From the NCBI RefSeq assembly GCF_009707485.1, contig NZ_CP046121.1, positions 1,054,001 through 1,118,000 on the forward strand: 64,000 bases of DNA, in the 5' to 3' direction. Below the pieces are notes generated by a model, which was given only the letters and a program-made list of their open reading frames with translations, was not told the origin of the DNA and did not search any database. The stretch is from Nostocoides sp. HKS02. Its GTDB lineage: Bacteria > Actinomycetota > Actinomycetes > Actinomycetales > Dermatophilaceae. Positions 58,876-64,000 of this stretch are shown one piece after another (positions within the stretch are counted from its first letter, which is position 1; each line of letters opens with the position of its first letter). The position numbers were made by a program, and so were the translations under genes.

Positions 58876-60219
58876 TCAGGCCCCCAGCAGGCTCTGGCCG
58901 CAGACTCGGACCACGTTGCCGGTGACGGCGGCATTGGCGTCCTGGCTGAACCAGGCGATCGTCTCGGCGACGTCGACCGGCAGGCCGCCCTGGTTGAGCG
59001 AGTTGAGCAGCCGTCCGACCTCGCGGGTGGCGAAGGGCACCTTGGCCGTCATCTCGGTCTCGATGAAGCCCGGGGCGACGGCGTTCACCGTGATGGCACG
59101 GCGTCGCAGGTCCGGGTCTGCGGAGAGGGCGTCGACCAGGCCGATGACCCCAGCCTTCGAGGCGGCGTAGTTCGTCTGGCCACGGTTGCCGGCGATGCCC
59201 GCGATGGAGGACACCAGGACGACGTGGCCGTGGTCGCGAACCCCGTCGGCGCCGAGGAGAACCTCGTTCATGCGCAGGATGGAGCCGAGGTTGACGTCGA
59301 GGACCGACCCCCACCGGGCATCGTCCATGTTGGCGAACAGCTTGTCGCGGGTGATCCCCGCGTTGTGCACGACGATGTCGAGGCCGCCGTGCCGCGTCGT
59401 GGCGTGCTCGAGAATCCGGCCCCCGGCGTCCGGGGCCGTCACGTCGAGCTGGAGCGCCGTGCCGCCCACCCCGTTGGCGGTGCGCGTGAGGGCGTCGCCG
59501 GCGGCGGGCACGTCGACGCACACGACGGTCGCGCCGTCGCGGGCGAGGACGTCGGCGATGGCGGCGCCGATCCCCCGTGCGGCACCGGTCACCACGGCGA
59601 CCTTGCCGTCGAGCGGACGGGCCCAGCTGGTGGGCTCGATGGGTGACCCCGCGCCGACCCGGACCACCTGGCCGTCGACGTATGCCGAACGGCCGGACAG
59701 CAGGAAGCGCAGCGCCGCGTCGGCGCCCGCATCGGCGCCCTCCTCGACGAGGACGAGGTTCGCCGTGGCACCGGAGCGGAGCTCCTTGCCGATGGAGCGG
59801 GTGATGCCCTCGAGGGCACGCCGGGTGGCGGCCTGCGCCGGGTCGGCCGCGCTCGCATGCGGACGACCGACGACGACGACCCGACCGCTGGGCAGCAGTC
59901 CCTTCACCGCAGGGGCGACGAGCGTGCGCAAGACGTCCAGGTCCTGTGGGGTCGAGGCCTGCGTCAGGTCAGCGACCACGGCAGCGACCGGATATCCCGA
60001 GGCCACCTCGTCGACGGTGTCGACCCGCTCGACCTTGAGCAGGTCGCGCACCCGCGCCGAGACCGGAGCCTCGCCCAGCCCACCGACGAGGACGGGGCCG
60101 TCGACGAGAGGGGCGTCGGCGGCATACCGGCGAAGGGTGGTCGGGCGGGGCAGTCCGAGCTGGGCAGCCAGCCGCTTGCCGACCGGGCTGGTGACCAGGC
60201 CCGCGTAGGCGCCCGCCAT
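58876..60219 (-). CDS. fabG: 3-oxoacyl-ACP/CoA reductase, FabG4-type two-domain SDR
   Basis: A 447-aa protein. The C-terminal half is a full SDR with VTGAARGIGAAIA, NAGITRDKLFANM, VSSIAGIAGNRGQTNYAASKAG (Ser, Tyr, Lys) and NAVAPGFIETEMT. The N-terminal 200 residues form a degenerate Rossmann-like domain, as in FabG4 of mycobacteria. It reduces 3-ketoacyl substrates with NAD(P)H. It lies one base from the fadA2 stop. Confidence 0.92.
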   Translation of the reverse strand: MAGAYAGLVTSPVGKRLAAQLGLPRPTTLRRYAADAPLVDGPVLVGGLGEAPVSARVRDLLKVERVDTVDEVASGYPVAAVVADLTQASTPQDLDVLRTLVAPAVKGLLPSGRVVVVGRPHASAADPAQAATRRALEGITRSIGKELRSGATANLVLVEEGADAGADAALRFLLSGRSAYVDGQVVRVGAGSPIEPTSWARPLDGKVAVVTGAARGIGAAIADVLARDGATVVCVDVPAAGDALTRTANGVGGTALQLDVTAPDAGGRILEHATTRHGGLDIVVHNAGITRDKLFANMDDARWGSVLDVNLGSILRMNEVLLGADGVRDHGHVVLVSSIAGIAGNRGQTNYAASKAGVIGLVDALSADPDLRRRAITVNAVAPGFIETEMTAKVPFATREVGRLLNSLNQGGLPVDVAETIAWFSQDANAAVTGNVVRVCGQSLLGA

Positions 60220-60220
60220 G

Positions 60221-61540
60221 TCAGGCCGCCTCGAGGATCGCCATGACGCCCTGGCCGCCGGCGGCGCAGATCGAGATGAGGCCCCGGGACCCCGAGCCGC
60301 GCTCGTGGAGCATCTTGGCCAACGAGGCCACGATGCGCCCGCCGGTCGCGGCGAACGGGTGGCCGGCCGCCAGGGACGAGCCGTTGACATTGAGCTTGCT
60401 GCGGTCGAGGGGCCCGATCGGCGCGTCGAGCCCGAGCCGGTCGCGGCAGAACTCCTCGCTCTCCCAGGCCGCGAGCGTCGACAGGACGGTCGACGCGAAC
60501 GCCTCGTGGATCTCGACCAGGTCGAAGTCCTGGAGCTTCATGCCCTGACGGTCGAGCAGGTGCGGCAGCGCGTACGCGGGAGCCATGAGCAGGCCCTCGC
60601 GCCCGGTGACGTAGTCGACGGCAGCAGTCTGGGCGTCGACCAGGTGCGCGAGCACCGGGAGGCCGTGCGCCGCAGCCCACTCGTCGGAACCGAGCAGGAC
60701 CGCCGAGGCCCCGTCGGTCAGCGGCGTCGAGTTGCCTGCCGTCATCGTGGCGCCCTCGCTCGTGCCGTCAGGGTTCAGCCCGAACACCGGGCGCAGGGTC
60801 GCCAGCTTCTCGACGGAGGAGTCGGGGCGCAGGTTCTGGTCGCGGGTCAGCCCGAGGAACGGGGTCAGCAGGTCGTCGAAGAAGCCGCGGTCGTAGGCGG
60901 CCCCGAGGTTGTGGTGGGAGGCCGCGGCTAGCTCGTCCTGGGCTGCACGGGTGATCCCCCACTGGGCGGCGGTCTGGGCCATGTGGTCACCCATGGACAG
61001 CCCGGTCCGGGGCTCGACGTTGCGCGGGATCTCCGGGACCAGCTGGCCTGGGCGCAACCCCGAGAGAGCCTTGAGGCGCTGCCCGGGGGTCTTGGCGCGG
61101 TTGAGCCCCAGCAGCGTCTCCCGCAGCCCCTCGTTGACGGCGATGGGCGCGTCCGAGGCGGTGTCGGTGCCGCCGGCGATGCCGCAGTCGATCTGGCCAA
61201 GGGCGATCTTGTTCGCCACGAGGATCGCCGCCTCGAGCCCGGTGCCACAGGCCTGCTGGACGTCGTAGGCCGGCGTCGTCGGCGACAGGCTCGAACCGAG
61301 CACCGACTCACGGGTGAGGTTGAAGTCGCGGCTGTGCTTGAGCACCGCGCCCGCGACGACCTCGCCGAGCTGCTCCCCAGCCAGCCCGTGCCGGGCCACG
61401 AGACCCTCGAGCGCAGCGGTGAGCATGTCCTGGTTCGACGCCTTGGCGTAGGGGCCGTTGGCGCGCGCGAACGGAATCCGGTTGCCCCCGATGACGGCGG
61501 CGCGACGCGGCTGGGCGGACGAGCGGGCTGAGGGTGCCAC
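60221..61540 (-). CDS. fadA2: Acetyl-CoA C-acetyltransferase (FadA2-like thiolase)
   Basis: A 439-aa thiolase. The nucleophile Cys is in VQQACGTGLEAA, the second-site residues in NVNGSSLAAGHPFAATGGR (His) and ISICAAGGQGVM (Cys). It acts in fatty acid beta-oxidation or its reverse. GTG 61540 follows AGGAG. It heads the fadA2-fabG-maoC operon and faces tetR across an operator-like palindrome. Confidence 0.93.
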   Translation of the reverse strand: MAPSARSSAQPRRAAVIGGNRIPFARANGPYAKASNQDMLTAALEGLVARHGLAGEQLGEVVAGAVLKHSRDFNLTRESVLGSSLSPTTPAYDVQQACGTGLEAAILVANKIALGQIDCGIAGGTDTASDAPIAVNEGLRETLLGLNRAKTPGQRLKALSGLRPGQLVPEIPRNVEPRTGLSMGDHMAQTAAQWGITRAAQDELAAASHHNLGAAYDRGFFDDLLTPFLGLTRDQNLRPDSSVEKLATLRPVFGLNPDGTSEGATMTAGNSTPLTDGASAVLLGSDEWAAAHGLPVLAHLVDAQTAAVDYVTGREGLLMAPAYALPHLLDRQGMKLQDFDLVEIHEAFASTVLSTLAAWESEEFCRDRLGLDAPIGPLDRSKLNVNGSSLAAGHPFAATGGRIVASLAKMLHERGSGSRGLISICAAGGQGVMAILEAA

Positions 61541-61588
61541 GGAGTGCTCCTAGAAGTCGTGAACAACGTGTCGTGAATAACTGATACT

Positions 61589-61623
61589 GACGGTAGCAGG
61601 TACGGAAAGTACCTGCTACCGTC
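61589..61623. promoter_or_regulatory. Perfect 15-5-15 palindrome, probable TetR operator
   Basis: GACGGTAGCAGGTAC and GTACCTGCTACCGTC are perfect inverted arms around GGAAA. The site lies between fadA2 and tetR, seven bases before the tetR GTG, where binding would block both promoters. The regulator is most likely the adjacent TetR protein. Confidence 0.8.
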
Positions 61624-61630
61624 GCTGACT

Positions 61631-62305
61631 GTGACCACCACCACCGACGGCCGGAGCACCCGCTGGGACGGGCACCGCGAGACGCGGCGCCGCGAGCTCG
61701 TCGAGGCCACGGTGCGCGCCATCCGTGAGCACGGCGCGGGCGTCGGCATGGACGACATCGCGTCCGCGGCCGGGACCTCCAAGACCGTGATCTACCGCCA
61801 CTTCACCGACCGCCAGGGCCTGTATGCCGCCGTGTCCGAGAGCGTGGACACGCGCATCCTGCGCACCATCGGACAGGCGCTGGGCGCCTCGGGCGGCAAC
61901 CTCGCCACCGTCCGCAGCTCGCCCCGTGCGCTGGTGTCCGCCGCGATCGACTCGTACCTCACGCTCGTCGAGAAGGATCCGGAGGTCTACCGGTTCGTCG
62001 TCACCGCTCCCCTGCTCGACCGACCGGGCGGCGACCCGGCGGCTCCGGTCACCGACCACATCGCGGCGCAGATGTCCGAGCTCATCGGCGCGGCCCTCAG
62101 CGCCAGCGGCCGAGACCGCACCGCCGCACCGGTGTGGGGCGCCGGGGTCGTGGGCATGGTCCGCGCCGCCGCCGACCACTGGCTCGCGGAACCGCCTGGG
62201 CGCACCCGGATCACCCGCACCGCCCTCACCGAACAGCTCACCGACCTGGCATGGAGCGGACTGTCCGCCGCCTGGCCCGACCACCCCCCGCAGGAGGACT
62301 CATGA
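61631..62305 (+). CDS. TetR-family regulator of the fatty-acid operon
   Basis: A 224-aa regulator with the N-terminal helix-turn-helix GVGMDDIASAAGTSKTVIYRHFTDRQGLYAAV (residues 38-70) and a C-terminal ligand domain. It likely binds the palindrome just upstream and senses an acyl-CoA or related compound; both are inferences from position. It overlaps the acyl-CoA dehydrogenase start by four bases (ATGA), so the two are co-expressed. Confidence 0.88.
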   Translation: MTTTTDGRSTRWDGHRETRRRELVEATVRAIREHGAGVGMDDIASAAGTSKTVIYRHFTDRQGLYAAVSESVDTRILRTIGQALGASGGNLATVRSSPRALVSAAIDSYLTLVEKDPEVYRFVVTAPLLDRPGGDPAAPVTDHIAAQMSELIGAALSASGRDRTAAPVWGAGVVGMVRAAADHWLAEPPGRTRITRTALTEQLTDLAWSGLSAAWPDHPPQEDS

Positions 62306-64000
62306 CCGACCTCAGCACCGCCTTGCAGCGCAGCCTCGACGGACGTTGGGCCGCCATCCGCGACGAGACCCGAAAGGAGCTCAACCCGGAGCGGTTCGCC
62401 CCGCCGAGCGGGTGGCTCAGCCTCGAGGACTACCGCGCCCGCATCGCCGACCAGGTGCAGGGCATCGCCGAGACCGGACACGCGGCCCGCGGGTTCCCGG
62501 TGGAGATGGGCGGGAACGGCGACCTCGGCGGATCGGTCACCGCGTTCGAGATGCTCGGGCACGCCGACCTCTCGCTCATGGTCAAGGCCGGGGTCCACTG
62601 GGGTCTGTTCGGTGGCGCCGTCGCGAACCTCGGCACGAAGCGCCACCACGCGGCATACCTGCCGTCGATCATCGACGCCAGCCTTCCCGGGTGCTTCGCG
62701 ATGACCGAGACCGGTCACGGCTCCGACGTGCAGTCGCTCGGCACTACGGCGACCTACGACCCGGCCACCGACGAGCTGGTCGTGCACACCCCTGACCTGC
62801 GCTCCCGCAAGGACTACATCGGAGGCGCCGCCCGCGACGGGCGGATGGCCGCGGTCTTCGCCCAGCTCGTCACCGGCGGCGAGTCCCACGGGGTGCACTG
62901 CGTGCTCGTGCCGATCCGGGACGACGCCGGCGCTGCGATGCCCGGCGTGACGATCGGCGACTGCGGCCCGAAGGCCGGCCTCGCCGGCGTCGACAACGGC
63001 CGGCTCAGCTTCGACCACGTGCGCGTGCCCCGCACCAACCTGCTCAACAGGTACGGCGACATCGACGAGCAGGGTCGTTACACCTCGCCCATCGAGAACC
63101 AGACCCGGCGGTTCTTCACCATGCTGGGCACCCTGGTCCGGGGCCGGATCAGCGTGGCCGGCGGGGCGGGGGCGGCCACTCGCACCGCGCTCACCCTGGC
63201 GATCACGTATGCCGGTCACCGCCGCCAGTTCGCCCCTCCCGGCGCCAGCGACGAGGTGCTGCTCCTGGACTACCGCACCCACCAGCGCAAGCTCCTGCCC
63301 GCGCTCGCGAAGTCCTACGCCCTCCAGTTCGCCCAGAACGAGCTGGTCGCGCTCATGCACGACGTGCAGGTCTCGGGTGAGGAGGTCGAGGAGCACCAGC
63401 AGCGCGAGCTCGAGGCCAGGGCCGCAGGGATCAAGGCCGTCGCCACGGCGCACGCCACGGCGACCATCCAGACCTGCCGTGAGGCCTGCGGCGGAGCGGG
63501 CTACCTCGCGGTCAACCGACTGCCGGCCCTCAAGGCCGACACGGACGTCTTCACGACCTTCGAGGGCGACAACACCGTGCTGCTCCAGCTGGTCGCGAAG
63601 GGGCTGCTGACGGACTACCGCGACAGCTTCGGCGACCTCGACACGCTCGGGATGGTCCGCTTCGGCGCCCGTCAGTTCGCCGGTGCCGTGATCGAGCGGA
63701 CCGCCGCGCGCGGCCTGGTCCACCGACTCATCGAGTCCACACCCGGTCGCGACAGCGAGAAGGGCCCGCTGGACCGCGGCTGGCAGCTCGACCTGTTCGA
63801 GGACCGCGAACGCCACCTGCTCGAGACGGTCGCGCTGCGACTGCGCAAGGCCGGCAAGCCCGACGCCGACCTGTTCGCCGTGTTCAACGACGCCCAGGAC
63901 CACGTCGTGGCTGCCGCCCGGGCCCACGTCGACCGGACCATCCTCGAGTCGTTCGTCACCGGGATCGAGACGTGCACCGACCCCGCTGCGAGAGAGCTCC
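62302..64000 (+). CDS. Acyl-CoA dehydrogenase/oxidase family protein (partial)
   Basis: At least 566 residues, running off the window end. The FAD and substrate region includes PGCFAMTETGHGSDVQSL, FDHVRVPRTNLLN, RFFTMLGTLVRGRISVA and REACGGAGYLAVNRL, with FTTFEGDNTVLL later. This order resembles acyl-CoA oxidases (ACOX) more than short acyl-CoA dehydrogenases, and differs from FadE5, which occupies the similar place in M. tuberculosis. AGGAGG precedes ATG 62302. Confidence 0.87.
   Translation, partial: MTDLSTALQRSLDGRWAAIRDETRKELNPERFAPPSGWLSLEDYRARIADQVQGIAETGHAARGFPVEMGGNGDLGGSVTAFEMLGHADLSLMVKAGVHWGLFGGAVANLGTKRHHAAYLPSIIDASLPGCFAMTETGHGSDVQSLGTTATYDPATDELVVHTPDLRSRKDYIGGAARDGRMAAVFAQLVTGGESHGVHCVLVPIRDDAGAAMPGVTIGDCGPKAGLAGVDNGRLSFDHVRVPRTNLLNRYGDIDEQGRYTSPIENQTRRFFTMLGTLVRGRISVAGGAGAATRTALTLAITYAGHRRQFAPPGASDEVLLLDYRTHQRKLLPALAKSYALQFAQNELVALMHDVQVSGEEVEEHQQRELEARAAGIKAVATAHATATIQTCREACGGAGYLAVNRLPALKADTDVFTTFEGDNTVLLQLVAKGLLTDYRDSFGDLDTLGMVRFGARQFAGAVIERTAARGLVHRLIESTPGRDSEKGPLDRGWQLDLFEDRERHLLETVALRLRKAGKPDADLFAVFNDAQDHVVAAARAHVDRTILESFVTGIETCTDPAAREL

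Noticed and set aside
61987..63927. 646-codon minus-strand frame opposite the acyl-CoA gene
   Set aside because: Low-complexity translation; the plus strand carries all conserved acyl-CoA oxidase-type motifs.

Overview
The window is high-GC (about 70%), densely coding chromosomal DNA from an actinobacterium. Gene content points there: phosphatidylinositol mannoside (PIM) synthesis genes, GarA, a small basic protein with two DUF881 partners, and GTG starts. Block order matches Mycobacterium tuberculosis Rv1822-Rv1832, Rv1701-Rv1713, Rv2580-Rv2614 and Rv0241-Rv0244. I would place it in Micrococcales, probably Intrasporangiaceae-like, but the genus is a guess. No phage, transposase or CRISPR array was seen.

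Layout. 1-1114: RES-type toxin (cut by the window edge) and its antitoxin. 1241-7199: a GCS2-family ligase and sbcD-sbcC. 7216-16057 (minus): pgsA-like gene, DUF881-sbp-DUF881, gcvH, garA, ftsR, a bifunctional-nuclease-domain gene, a second MerR gene, then gcvP behind a glycine riboswitch. 16099-23095: mostly accessory genes (aminotransferase, DUF2461, YibE/F, double cupredoxin, P-loop kinase-like, membrane protein, orphan immunity-like protein, DinB) ending at tRNA-Pro(GGG). 23330-31904 (minus): xerD, parA, scpA, scpB, rluB, tyrA, cmk, plsC, der. 31924-44537: small membrane protein, malQ, hisS, MBL hydrolase, cyclophilin, DUF349, rel, apt, secF, secD, yajC. 44682-49999: ruvCAB with an SOS box, yebC, pdxT, a GNAT gene, pdxS. 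50174-56595: PIM cluster (membrane protein, pimA, patA, pgsA, HIT), a GNAT gene, thrS. 56719-64000: FUSC exporter, then maoC/fabG/fadA2 divergent from tetR and an acyl-CoA dehydrogenase/oxidase across a perfect operator palindrome. No gene-free stretch exceeds 300 bases.

Genes that work together: SbcCD, RuvABC, XerD, ScpAB and ParA serve DNA repair and chromosome handling; PgsA, PatA and PimA build PIM lipids; PdxST make pyridoxal phosphate, a cofactor of GcvP; GcvP/GcvH with the riboswitch handle glycine; GarA and the MerR genes share that neighbourhood; Rel, Apt and HisS are linked to translation and nucleotide stress.

Two window-wide observations matter most. First, the octamer CGGCATAC (or its complement GTATGCCG) occurs at least 51 times on both strands, where roughly two would be expected from base composition. 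It is over-represented between genes and forms the arms of at least two intergenic hairpins, like an uptake sequence or another genome dialect motif. Second, eight genes carry nine single-base frameshifts, each of which restores a full-length family member when one base is removed or added. Three fall in the same heptamer GCTTGTT on either coding strand. I read these as probable sequencing errors, not real pseudogenes. Many genes also appear leaderless, with a TANNNT hexamer 6-8 bases before the start codon.
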